This document shows positions 54,291 through 61,981 of a stretch of 64,000 bases of DNA, one piece after another. Source of the stretch: Rhizobium sp. N324. GTDB taxonomy: Bacteria > Pseudomonadota > Alphaproteobacteria > Rhizobiales > Rhizobiaceae. The first letter of the stretch is position 1. Each line of letters begins with the position of its first letter. The translations under genes were made by a program, and so were the position numbers. The stretch covers positions 2,669,001-2,733,000 of the forward strand of contig NZ_CP013630.1 in assembly GCF_001664485.1 (NCBI RefSeq). Direction: 5' to 3'. Under the pieces are notes generated by a model. That model was not told the DNA's origin. It made no database searches and saw nothing but the letters and a program-made list of their open reading frames with translations.

Positions 54291-55757
54291 TTACACCTCC
54301 TTCAGCACCACCTTGCCGTCGAGGCTTTCGATCAAGGTCGCACTCGCCTGGTTGAGACCGGCGACCTCCACGGCGATGCCGTGTGCCTTGAAGCGCTGCA
54401 CGACCTTGTCGAGCGCGGCGACGGCGGTGATGTCCCAGAAATGCGCCTCGGAGACGTCGATCAGCACGGTCTTGCCGATCGCGTCCTGAACGTCGAAGGC
54501 CTCGACGAAGACATCGGCGGAGGCAAAGAACACCTGGCCGGACACACGATAGGCGCGCCGCCCGGCAGCTTGATCGGGCGCCACATCGATGCGCAGCAGG
54601 CGGGCGACCTTGAAGGTGAAGAATACGCCGCTGAGCAGCACCCCGACCGTCACCCCGAGCGCCAGGTTGGCGGTGAAGACGGTGACGACGACGGTCGCCA
54701 CCATGACAGCACTCGACATGCGGGGATGGACAACGACCGCTCTAAGCGACGACCAGTCGAAGGTGTCGATCGATACCATGACCATGATCGCCACCAGCGC
54801 GGCGACGGGAACCTCGGAGACCCATGGCTTCACCAGCACCATCAGGATCAGCAGAAACGCGCCGGCAAACAGCGTCGAGAGCCGGCCGCGCCCACCATAT
54901 TTCACATTGCTGACGGTCTGGCCGATCATGCCGCAGCCGGAAATGCCGCCAAACAGGCTCGCGGCGGCATTGGCAAGGCCAAGACCGGTGCATTCGCGGT
55001 TCTTCGAACTCGGCGTATCCGTGAGATCGTCGACGACGCTCGCCGTCATCATCGATTCCAGCAGCCCGACCATGGCGATGGCAAGTGCGGGGCCGGCGAT
55101 GATCCGGAGGGTTTCCAACGTCAGCGGCACTGCCGGCCAGCCGAACAGCGGAAGCGAATCCGGCAGTTTGCCGAGATCGGCGACGGTGAGAACGGGAAGC
55201 CCGAACCAGATCGAGGCGACAGTCAGGATCAGAACGCAGATCAACGGCGACGGGATCGCCGTGGTGATCCGTGGCGTCAGATAGATGATGATAAGCCCGG
55301 CACCTAGCACGGCATATTCCATCCAGCCGGCGCCGATGATGTGCGGCATCTGCGCGGCAAAGATCAGAATGGCGAGCGCATTGACGAAGCCGGTGCTCAC
55401 GGACTTCGAGACGAAGCGCATCAGCACGCCGAGCCGCAGCAGGCCGAACACGATCTGCAGCAGCCCCGCCAACAGCCCGGCCGCAAAGAGATAAGGCAGT
55501 CCATGGGCGTGCACCAGCGGTGCCGCCACCAGTGCGACCGACCCGGCCGCCGCTGAAATCATCGCCGGGCGCCCGCCGGTAAACGCGATGACGATGCCGA
55601 TGACGAAGGAGGCGAATAGGCCGACTTCTGGATCGACCCCCGCCACGAATGAAAAGGCGATGACCTCGGGGATCAGGGCGAAGGTCGCCACCGCCCCGGC
55701 AAGCATTTCGCGCATGGGATTGGCGGCCCAATCACGACGGATAGAGGAAAGCAGCAT
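54291..55757 (-). CDS. SulP-family anion transporter with STAS domain
   Basis: A 488-residue protein with about ten to twelve hydrophobic segments; VATFALIPEVIAFSFVAGVD and FTGGRPAMISAAAGSVALV are typical of SulP helices, and FGGISGCGMIGQTVSNVKYGG is another family landmark. A C-terminal STAS domain follows (VFFASADVFVEAFDVQDAIG, IDVSEAHFWDITAVAALDKV). SulP proteins carry sulfate, bicarbonate or dicarboxylates, often with sodium. Substrate not determinable. Confidence 0.92.
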   Translation of the reverse strand: MLLSSIRRDWAANPMREMLAGAVATFALIPEVIAFSFVAGVDPEVGLFASFVIGIVIAFTGGRPAMISAAAGSVALVAAPLVHAHGLPYLFAAGLLAGLLQIVFGLLRLGVLMRFVSKSVSTGFVNALAILIFAAQMPHIIGAGWMEYAVLGAGLIIIYLTPRITTAIPSPLICVLILTVASIWFGLPVLTVADLGKLPDSLPLFGWPAVPLTLETLRIIAGPALAIAMVGLLESMMTASVVDDLTDTPSSKNRECTGLGLANAAASLFGGISGCGMIGQTVSNVKYGGRGRLSTLFAGAFLLILMVLVKPWVSEVPVAALVAIMVMVSIDTFDWSSLRAVVVHPRMSSAVMVATVVVTVFTANLALGVTVGVLLSGVFFTFKVARLLRIDVAPDQAAGRRAYRVSGQVFFASADVFVEAFDVQDAIGKTVLIDVSEAHFWDITAVAALDKVVQRFKAHGIAVEVAGLNQASATLIESLDGKVVLKEV

Positions 55758-56067
55758 GGGATGGAGTCTCGCAAAGCATGGCCCGACACGCTCTGCCGAG
55801 CGGTCGCGTGATGGCGTGCAGGTTTGCGTTGTCTGGCGGATCGGCGGCCAGAAGAGCCACCCGGGGTCTCACCGGGTCCGTGGTGAATGCCTGGGGTATA
55901 GACGAAGTTTTTGCCGCAGTGCAACATTCAAATGTGCGGGAATGAAAGCGAAAGCGGGGAGCGAATTGATAATAGCCTGAGCGCGCCGCTTGAGATCGCG
56001 CCGGACGGCAAGATGAAACTCGTCGCCGCGGTGTTCCTGCGACGCGGGACCGGAGCCGAAGCCTCCT
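55758..56067. other. Non-coding stretch, nothing recognised
   Basis: About 310 bp upstream of the SulP gene and downstream of the small lipoprotein gene. It holds the SulP promoter region; short frames present are poorly coding. Confidence 0.4.
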
Positions 56068-56319
56068 TCATTGCCAGAGGAAATCCGGGCCTGTGCTCTG
56101 GGAGGTAAGCTTGAGCGTGCCATCCAGCTGAACCACATAAGTCTCGAATACACGATAACCAAATTGGCCGAGAAAGGTATTTTTGACCACAGTCCCCGGT
56201 CGATAGGGTGAATGAACGACCTTTCCGCGGTATGTCAGACTACCCGAAAGAGGTTGAGGGCCTTCCGCGCTGGCGCAGGCCGTGAGCGTGAAGAGAATGG
56301 CAAGGAGTGTGTGCCTCAT
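56068..56319 (-). CDS. Small lipoprotein
   Basis: An 83-residue protein with a lipoprotein signal (MRHTLLAILFTLTACASAEG, lipidated Cys near residue 15) and a short beta-rich mature part (LTYRGKVVHSPYRPGTVV, FETYVVQLDGTLKLTSQ). No family recognised; likely anchored in the envelope. Confidence 0.65.
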   Translation of the reverse strand: MRHTLLAILFTLTACASAEGPQPLSGSLTYRGKVVHSPYRPGTVVKNTFLGQFGYRVFETYVVQLDGTLKLTSQSTGPDFLWQ

Positions 56320-56375
56320 CCGGATGATCTCCCTGGAAGGGTCCAGCGACGTGCACGACGTCGATCTCCTTTTTA

Positions 56376-56756
56376 TCAGATCGCTACCCTGCTGCCGTCA
56401 AAATCTTTGCGTCGGGCCGCCTCGGCTCGCGAGAGCGCGCTGACAATCCTTTCGTCGGTGAAAGGCTTGGCGATCACGTCGAGCGCTCCAGCGATACCGT
56501 TGCCGACACTCTCGGGACTGCCGGTCACGAAAATGACGTCCACGCCGAAGCGATCGATCAGCCGGCGCGCAAGCTGGGCGCCGCTCAGCCCGTCGGAAAG
56601 GCTGAGATCAACGAGCGCCACATCGCTCTTCGGCGCATAGGCGAGAGCTTGCTCCATGGTCGAAACCGGCCCGACCGTCTGGTGCCCGGCCTCTTGCGCG
56701 ATGCGTTCGAGTTCCAGAGCGATGATATTCTCATCTTCAACGATCATGACCTTCAT
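56376..56756 (-). CDS. Single-domain response regulator
   Basis: About 126 residues from MKVMIVEDENIIALELERIA at 56756. One REC domain: acidic pair in VEDEN, phospho-Asp in VALVDLSLSD, Thr/Ser in FVTGS, Lys in IAKPF. No output domain. Such single receivers act in phosphorelays or bind partner proteins; its kinase is not adjacent. Confidence 0.9.
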   Translation of the reverse strand: MKVMIVEDENIIALELERIAQEAGHQTVGPVSTMEQALAYAPKSDVALVDLSLSDGLSGAQLARRLIDRFGVDVIFVTGSPESVGNGIAGALDVIAKPFTDERIVSALSRAEAARRKDFDGSRVAI

Positions 56757-57023
56757 GAATAGTCTCCCTGTCAAAGCGGGCGCGCGCAATGCCGGTAGCG
56801 GGTAGAACGCGGCTCGCGCCATAATGTTTCCACTCTGCATTGAATTTCTTTGATGACCGCAGACGCCGACGCTCGATTCCGCCGTTGCGCACCGAACATG
56901 CCGAAGACGCAGAAGTTCCTGCCAGAACGGGCTCGGAACGACTTTTGACAGGTGTTCCGACTGAGGCGCGTGCCGCAGCGGGAAGAAAGTGGATTTGAGC
57001 CGACTTCGGCAGGCCAGCTGCCC

Positions 57024-57389
57024 TCACTCGTCTTTGCGTAGGAACCAGCCGATCGCGGCGTCGTTCCGGCACCGTGAGAGTGGCAATTGTCGCACGGAAC
57101 GAATGCGGCTGATCCCACCCTCGCCGTCCGTGTCGACGTCCATGCAGGCGCAGGCATAGCCGTGCGTGGCATGGGTGTAGACGTATTCGCCGGCCGTCAG
57201 GTCCGGGATCTTGTCCATTCCCTCTGCCTTGTAGCCGCTGCCATTCTCCATAATGGTCCAGCCGCCGCCGGCATCCATGAGCGACCAATTGGCGGTCGAG
57301 GGATTGTCCAGCCAGCCGCAGCGCCGTTCGGCATGCGCCGCAACGGGCGCGAGAAGCATCATCAAAACCAGCGCATGCAATCTGGTCAT
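57024..57389 (-). CDS. DUF4087-family exported protein
   Basis: About 121 residues from MTRLHALVLMMLLAPVAAHA at 57389. A signal peptide is followed by the DUF4087 pattern CGWLDNPSTANWSLMDAGGG, then YACACMDVDTDG. It is probably a periplasmic protein with a disulfide; function unknown. Confidence 0.85.
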   Translation of the reverse strand: MTRLHALVLMMLLAPVAAHAERRCGWLDNPSTANWSLMDAGGGWTIMENGSGYKAEGMDKIPDLTAGEYVYTHATHGYACACMDVDTDGEGGISRIRSVRQLPLSRCRNDAAIGWFLRKDE

Positions 57390-57498
57390 CGCCCCCTCCA
57401 CGTCGCCGGTCACTATGCATGGCCTGCAGCGGAAAAGGCAACTGAGGCAATGACAGGTGGCTGATCGGTGTGCCGGGCAGATCGATCGACGGCACGGC

Positions 57499-58287
57499 TC
57501 ACGATTTCTCGTTTGCACTCTCGGCCCGGAACGCCGCCTCGCCGGCATCGGATACCTCGACCCACTTCTTGTCGGGCTCAGCGTCGGCGACATAGGCGTC
57601 GTTCCAATTCCACCACTTGTAGGTCGTGGTCTGGGGATAACCCTCCGGCGAATCCTCCCAGACTTCCTGGCGGCCGAGCGGGGTGATGTCGAGATAGTTC
57701 CAGGTGCCGCCCATCTGCTCGTCGCCGCGGTTGTTGATGAAATAGGTGCGGAAGATGCGCTCGCCGTCGCGGTAGAACACGTTGGTGCCGTGCCACTCGT
57801 CGACCCCGAAATCCTTGTCGAAGCTGTCGGTGATCGTCACCCACGGCATCGTCCAGCCCATTCGCGCTTTCAGCCGGGCAATATCGGCTTGCGGCGCGCG
57901 CGAGGCGAAGACCAGCGTCGTGTCGCGGGCGTTCAAATGGGCGACATGGGCGACCTGATCGGCGACCATCGAGCAGCCGCGGCAGGCATGTTCGGGCCAG
58001 CCGAAAACGCCCGGCTCGTAGAAGGCGCGGTAGACGATCAACTGGTGCCGGCCTGCAAACAGCTCGAGCAGGCTCACCCTTCCCTCAGGCCCTTCTAAGA
58101 CATAATTCTTTTCCACGACCACCCAAGGCATGCGCCGCCGCTCGGCGGCCAGCGCATCGCGGGCACGGGTATGGGCCTTTTCCTTCACCAGAAGCTGCTT
58201 GCGGGCCGCCTCCCACGCCTCCGGCGATACCACCGCCGGTTTCTGCATGGACTGTCCGCCCGTTCCATTCTCGGCTGTTGCAGTCAT
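57499..58287 (-). CDS. DUF899-family thioredoxin-like protein
   Basis: About 262 residues from MTATAENGTGGQSMQKPAVV at 58287 with AAGGAG upstream. The family is thioredoxin-fold; conserved motifs RRRMPWVVVEKNYVLEGPEG, VYRAFYEPGVFGWPEHACRG and GTWNYLDITPLGRQEVWEDS are all present. Members may act as dithiol or redox enzymes but have no assigned reaction. Confidence 0.93.
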   Translation of the reverse strand: MTATAENGTGGQSMQKPAVVSPEAWEAARKQLLVKEKAHTRARDALAAERRRMPWVVVEKNYVLEGPEGRVSLLELFAGRHQLIVYRAFYEPGVFGWPEHACRGCSMVADQVAHVAHLNARDTTLVFASRAPQADIARLKARMGWTMPWVTITDSFDKDFGVDEWHGTNVFYRDGERIFRTYFINNRGDEQMGGTWNYLDITPLGRQEVWEDSPEGYPQTTTYKWWNWNDAYVADAEPDKKWVEVSDAGEAAFRAESANEKS

Positions 58288-58529
58288 CGCTTCAATCTCC
58301 TTATCGGGGCGAATTCCGCGTCTCTTCATCGAACCGCGGTTCTTCGCGCATTGGTCGGACATAGTTTCGCAGCGGAATTCGAACAGTGGGAGTAACAAGT
58401 GTGACCGCATTCTCGCCGCCGTCCGTCTGCAGCAACGGCCCCGCGAGGTGATCCGAGCCAAATGGAAGTTGCCAAAATCCCCGGACTGACGGAAGGTTGG
58501 TGGCGGCCAGTGTGGACGGATTGCGCGAT

Positions 58530-59300
58530 ATGACGACAGAATCCACTTACGGGGAGTCGGCCAGCCACGGCAGCGCCAGGATCTGCCGCGGCTGCTGGGA
58601 CCAGATGCATATGCCGATCCCGATCGGCGGCCCGCTCGCTTTGCCCTTCCGCGCCTTCGGCATCACCCGCAGCAAGATGAACCCCGATATCTGCACGATC
58701 TGCGAACGTTCCTTCCAATATGTCAAAAAGCAGCGCCAGATCACTGTCGACGCCACCATCCTGTTTGCCGATATCAGGGGATTCACCGATCTGTCCGAGC
58801 GCATCGAGGCGGTACAGCTGAGCGAGATCGTCAGCCTCTTCCAGGATCGCTGCGCCCAGGCGATCTGGGCGCATGACGGCATCGTAAACAAGCAGATGGG
58901 CGATGGCCTGATGGCGATCTTCAATTTCCCGATCGTCAGCAAGGATCACGCAGCCGCGGCGATTAGGGCCGCGCAAGAGATCCAGCGAAACTGCGCCGCC
59001 GCGCTGAACGGCCTGCCGCTCGAGGCCCTGCCCGGCCGCACCCTCGGCGTCGGCGTCGGCATCCATTCCGGCGAGGTGCAGATCGGCGAATTCTCCAGCT
59101 TCCGCAGCGATTTCACCGCAATCGGCGGTGTCGTCAATCAGGCCGCCAGGCTGGAATCCCAAGCGGCGGCGGGCGAGATCCTCATCTCGGCGGAAACCGC
59201 CGCGAAGGCTCCCGACCTCGCGGCAGGTGCCGAAACCCGCGTGCTTGCGCTGAAAGGCATCGAACAGCCGGTGCGGGCGAGCGTGTTGATCAAGCGCTGA
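58530..59300 (+). CDS. Class III adenylate/guanylate cyclase with N-terminal CxxC pair
   Basis: About 256 residues from the ATG at 58530 (an in-frame TTG lies at 58497). A CxxC pair sits at residues 19-22 (CRGC) and 55-58 (CTIC) with 32 residues between, suggesting a Zn or Fe-S-like site ahead of the cyclase core. The core has ILFADIRGFTDLSERIE (metal Asp at 81) and KQMGDGLMAIFNFP, then GVGIHSGEVQIG. It makes cAMP or cGMP; the Cys cluster may provide redox or metal control. Confidence 0.88.
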   Translation: MTTESTYGESASHGSARICRGCWDQMHMPIPIGGPLALPFRAFGITRSKMNPDICTICERSFQYVKKQRQITVDATILFADIRGFTDLSERIEAVQLSEIVSLFQDRCAQAIWAHDGIVNKQMGDGLMAIFNFPIVSKDHAAAAIRAAQEIQRNCAAALNGLPLEALPGRTLGVGVGIHSGEVQIGEFSSFRSDFTAIGGVVNQAARLESQAAAGEILISAETAAKAPDLAAGAETRVLALKGIEQPVRASVLIKR

Positions 59301-59458
59301 ACAATTGCCGGCGCCACGGCCGTCTTCGAAGCATCATCCCACCGGGCAACCGTAATTTCTCACGCTCTGATTGCTCAGCGCATCGGGCTGCAAGCCGATT
59401 AATCTTCCCGAAACGAACCTTGCTTATCGTGAGACCGTTTAAATCCTCGGGGTATCTT

Positions 59459-59911
59459 ATGGGTAGTTTTTCTCTGTTTCACTGGTTGATCATCCTGGTC
59501 CCGCTCAGCGTGGGGTTAATCCTCGCTTTCAGAAAACCGGCGGCCGGGCCGAACCGTTTCGGGGACCTGCCGCAGGCAATGGGTTTCGGCCAGGCGATCA
59601 GCAGCTTTTTCCGGAAATATGTGGATTTCACCGGCAGAGCGAGCCGATCGGAATTCTGGTTTTCGACGCTCTTCGTCGTTCTCGTCGACATCGCTTTCTA
59701 CCTCATCGAGCCAACCGGAGCATTGGGCGGAATTTGGTCGCTGGCGGTGTTCCTCCCGTCAATCGCCATGGCCACCCGCCGACTTCACGACATCAACCGC
59801 AGCGGCTGGTTCCAGCTTATTGCGCTGTTGATTCCCATCGGAACGATTGTCGTCCTCGCCTGGTGTTGCAGAGCGCCGGCTGCGGCGGATTCGCGAGCGT
59901 CCGTTTTCTGA
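59459..59911 (+). CDS. DUF805-family inner-membrane protein
   Basis: About 150 residues from MGSFSLFHWLIILVPLSVGL at 59459. Besides an N-terminal helix it has the DUF805 pattern FRKYVDFTGRASRSEFWFST, three more hydrophobic segments, and TRRLHDINRSGWFQLIALLI. Function unknown. It is the next gene after the cyclase on the same strand. Confidence 0.88.
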   Translation: MGSFSLFHWLIILVPLSVGLILAFRKPAAGPNRFGDLPQAMGFGQAISSFFRKYVDFTGRASRSEFWFSTLFVVLVDIAFYLIEPTGALGGIWSLAVFLPSIAMATRRLHDINRSGWFQLIALLIPIGTIVVLAWCCRAPAAADSRASVF

Positions 59912-60220
59912 GGCGTGATCATGCGGATATGTTTCCACATGGCAGCGACCGTTGCGATCTTCGGCGGTTCTGAGGCTGCGCGGAACCTGATCGTCTGCTC
60001 GAGGCAATGACACTGAGGGAGCGATAATGGTCGGCCCGGTTTGAGAGCTTTGCCTTTGCTGTGCCGGCCCTGCTTGGCATCATTGCAGCAATGGCGGATG
60101 CAACCGTGCCGCATGGCTGCCTCCGCTGTCGCTTCTAAAATCCAGGCATAGCCTCGCCGTAAAACAGCCCTTCTCCCAATTGGACCGGTGGGCGGCGCTT
60201 CCGAAGCCCCTCGCCTCTCG
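59912..60220. other. Non-coding stretch, nothing recognised
   Basis: About 309 bp between convergent genes (DUF805 and a lipoprotein). Short dyads are present but no T-tailed terminator or repeat was identified. Confidence 0.4.
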
Positions 60221-60610
60221 TCAGGTCTTCATGCCATTCATCTCAGGAAACGGATAGTAGCGCAGCCGCTTGTCTTTGCAGCGATTATCGTTCGCCGTCG
60301 CGCCTAGGATTTGGCTATCCGTGAAGGAGACGCCGAGATAGGCCCAGTCTCCCCAGCTGTGCTTGGGCACCACGCGTACACAGTAAGCATAGATCTTCTT
60401 CTCAGGATCAAGCAGCACCACGCTCGAAATCCGGGCCCAAACCACTTCTCCCGCTTCGTGTCTATAACTTCTCTTGAACACGATGTTGACGAAGTTCTGC
60501 CGGACGTCATTCGAGGGCGGACGCTGGGAATCTGCAACGGATTGCGACACAGGGGCGTTGCAGCCGGCCAGCATCAGCAGGGCAGCGCAAGCAAGGACTT
60601 TTATTCTCAT
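60221..60610 (-). CDS. Small lipoprotein
   Basis: A 129-residue protein with a lipoprotein signal (MRIKVLACAALLMLAGCNAP, lipidated Cys near 17) and a compact mature domain (FVNIVFKRSYRHEAGEVVWA, YAYCVRVVPKHSWGDWAYLG). No family recognised. Confidence 0.7.
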   Translation of the reverse strand: MRIKVLACAALLMLAGCNAPVSQSVADSQRPPSNDVRQNFVNIVFKRSYRHEAGEVVWARISSVVLLDPEKKIYAYCVRVVPKHSWGDWAYLGVSFTDSQILGATANDNRCKDKRLRYYPFPEMNGMKT

Positions 60611-60755
60611 TCAGTTGGATCTCCAAGAATCGGAGCGTATAAACGCTGCGCATTCCTACAAACACAGCGGGAACAATATTTTCAATACACGAAAATCAAC
60701 TTATTGACCCTGCGCATGTGACTGCGTGACCGTGGATATCGCTACGCCGCTCGAC

Positions 60756-61049
60756 TTATACCGGCGGGTTCGAAACGGAGCTTGCGGTCCCACGCTCATC
60801 ATCGGCGATCGCCACGCCGGCTTCCAGCGCCGCGAGGATAAAGGCCTGTCGCACGGTCTCGGCCGGCATGCGGCCCGCAAGCCAGGCACGGCAGAAATCG
60901 ATGGCTCTCTTCTGATGGACGCCCTCATGGATCGGCCAGTCGGAGACGAGTGCATAAAGCGCATCCTGCGGTGAGCGGAGAACCAGCCGTTCGCCGGCAT
61001 CAAGATCGATCGAGATCGTTTTTTTCCAGAAGGCGGAATGGTCGCTAAT
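60756..61049 (-). CDS. DUF982-family protein without a standard start codon
   Basis: The minus strand encodes about 97 residues with the DUF982 pattern: FWKKTISIDLDAGERLVLRS, PQDALYALVSDWPIHEGVH, then RAIDFCRAWLAGRMPAETVR and QAFILAALEAGVAIADDE. The frame is open upstream to about 61120, yet has no ATG, GTG or TTG. The coordinates given use an ATT at 61049 as the likeliest start; a truncated gene is the alternative. An EcfG-like site lies just upstream. Confidence 0.55.
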   Translation of the reverse strand: MSDHSAFWKKTISIDLDAGERLVLRSPQDALYALVSDWPIHEGVHQKRAIDFCRAWLAGRMPAETVRQAFILAALEAGVAIADDERGTASSVSNPPV

Positions 61050-61083
61050 GGCAGTCGCACCTGAAGCTGAATTGACCAGGATT

Positions 61084-61109
61084 AACTGCCGAAGGCCGAT
61101 CTCGGTTCC
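61084..61109 (-). promoter_or_regulatory. Weak EcfG-like promoter before the DUF982 gene
   Basis: Minus strand: GGAAC, 17 nt, AGTT (one mismatch to GGAAC-N16/17-CGTT), about 35 bp before the possible start. Confidence 0.3.
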
Positions 61110-61164
61110 AGTATGCGTCCGGTGGCGTCACTGTTGGAAAGGCCGTGCGCCGCGGAAGGATGCA

Positions 61165-61335
61165 AGAAGCAGCGTTGCGCGCGTCCTTCGAGGCTCCGCC
61201 CGATGGGCTGCACACCTCAGGATGAGGAACGTCGGGGATGCCGCGGCACTCAAGAGAGACCTTGAGATGACCGCCAGAACCCAAGAGAGCCTCATCCTGA
61301 GGTGCCCCACAGGGGCCTCGAAGGACGAGGCGGGT
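61165..61335. repeat. Dispersed repeat, double copy
   Basis: Two blocks, cttcgaggctccgcccgatg with cacctcaggatgaggaacg and then cctcatcctgaggtgcccca with cctcgaaggacgaggc, in opposite orientations form a large imperfect palindrome. Related to the repeats near 43250 and 51280. It lies between the DUF982 gene and a lipoprotein gene. Confidence 0.65.
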
Positions 61336-61400
61336 GCGCCGACCTAGCGGCGCCACGTCCCCCACGTGTCCTGGCAATGGAGCCGCGGCGCCGCCCGCTG

Positions 61401-61742
61401 TTAGGCGGGCAACTTGCAGCCCTTGCTCATACCAGCGGACTGCATTGCGGAAACCTTGCCTTTTGACGCAGCAATTTCGCCTTCCTTATCTCCCCCGGCA
61501 ACGCTGCCGATCGGGACGCCGACGAGAAAGACGCCGAAGGCATCGCCGTTCGCCGCACTGATCTGCTGCTTCGACAAGTCGTCCAGCTTGGCCCGCTCTC
61601 TCTTGAGTTCGCCAGCGAGAGCTTCGCAGCTGAGGTTCGTATAAGCCGCCATCGGAATATCGACCTGCACGATGGCGTCAGGACGTTTGGCGCAACTGGC
61701 CAGTGCAGCGGTCGCCGCGAATGCGATAATCATCTTTTTCAT
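61401..61742 (-). CDS. Small lipoprotein with coiled-coil middle
   Basis: A 113-residue protein with lipoprotein signal MKKMIIAFAATAALASCAKR (lipidated Cys at 17). The middle (LAGELKRERAKLDDLSKQQI) is coiled-coil-like, followed by a Gly/Val-rich segment (GVFLVGVPIGSVAGGDKEGE) that could be a short membrane-associated helix. Function unknown. Confidence 0.7.
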   Translation of the reverse strand: MKKMIIAFAATAALASCAKRPDAIVQVDIPMAAYTNLSCEALAGELKRERAKLDDLSKQQISAANGDAFGVFLVGVPIGSVAGGDKEGEIAASKGKVSAMQSAGMSKGCKLPA

Positions 61743-61981
61743 GAATGGTCCCCAATTCCCGCAGCAGCTGTAGCATCACCGCCCGCAATACGGGAGACGG
61801 ACCGACCTTCAACCACAGACTTTTGTTTATTCGGTCGCTGCCCGTTCGAGAGAACCTGATTGTGGCGTTTCCCGCGTGCGTTCCGCGCCAAAACTATTCA
61901 CCCAATCCGAACAAACAGTTCGTTTCCCTTTTGTACTCTTTACCTCTTCCCTTTCGCGCTGACTCTCTCCATATTCCCGCC

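Noticed and set aside
61895..61930. GAAC/GTTC pairs upstream of uvrB as a LexA site
   Set aside because: The spacing does not fit the alphaproteobacterial GTTC-N7-GTTC direct repeat.
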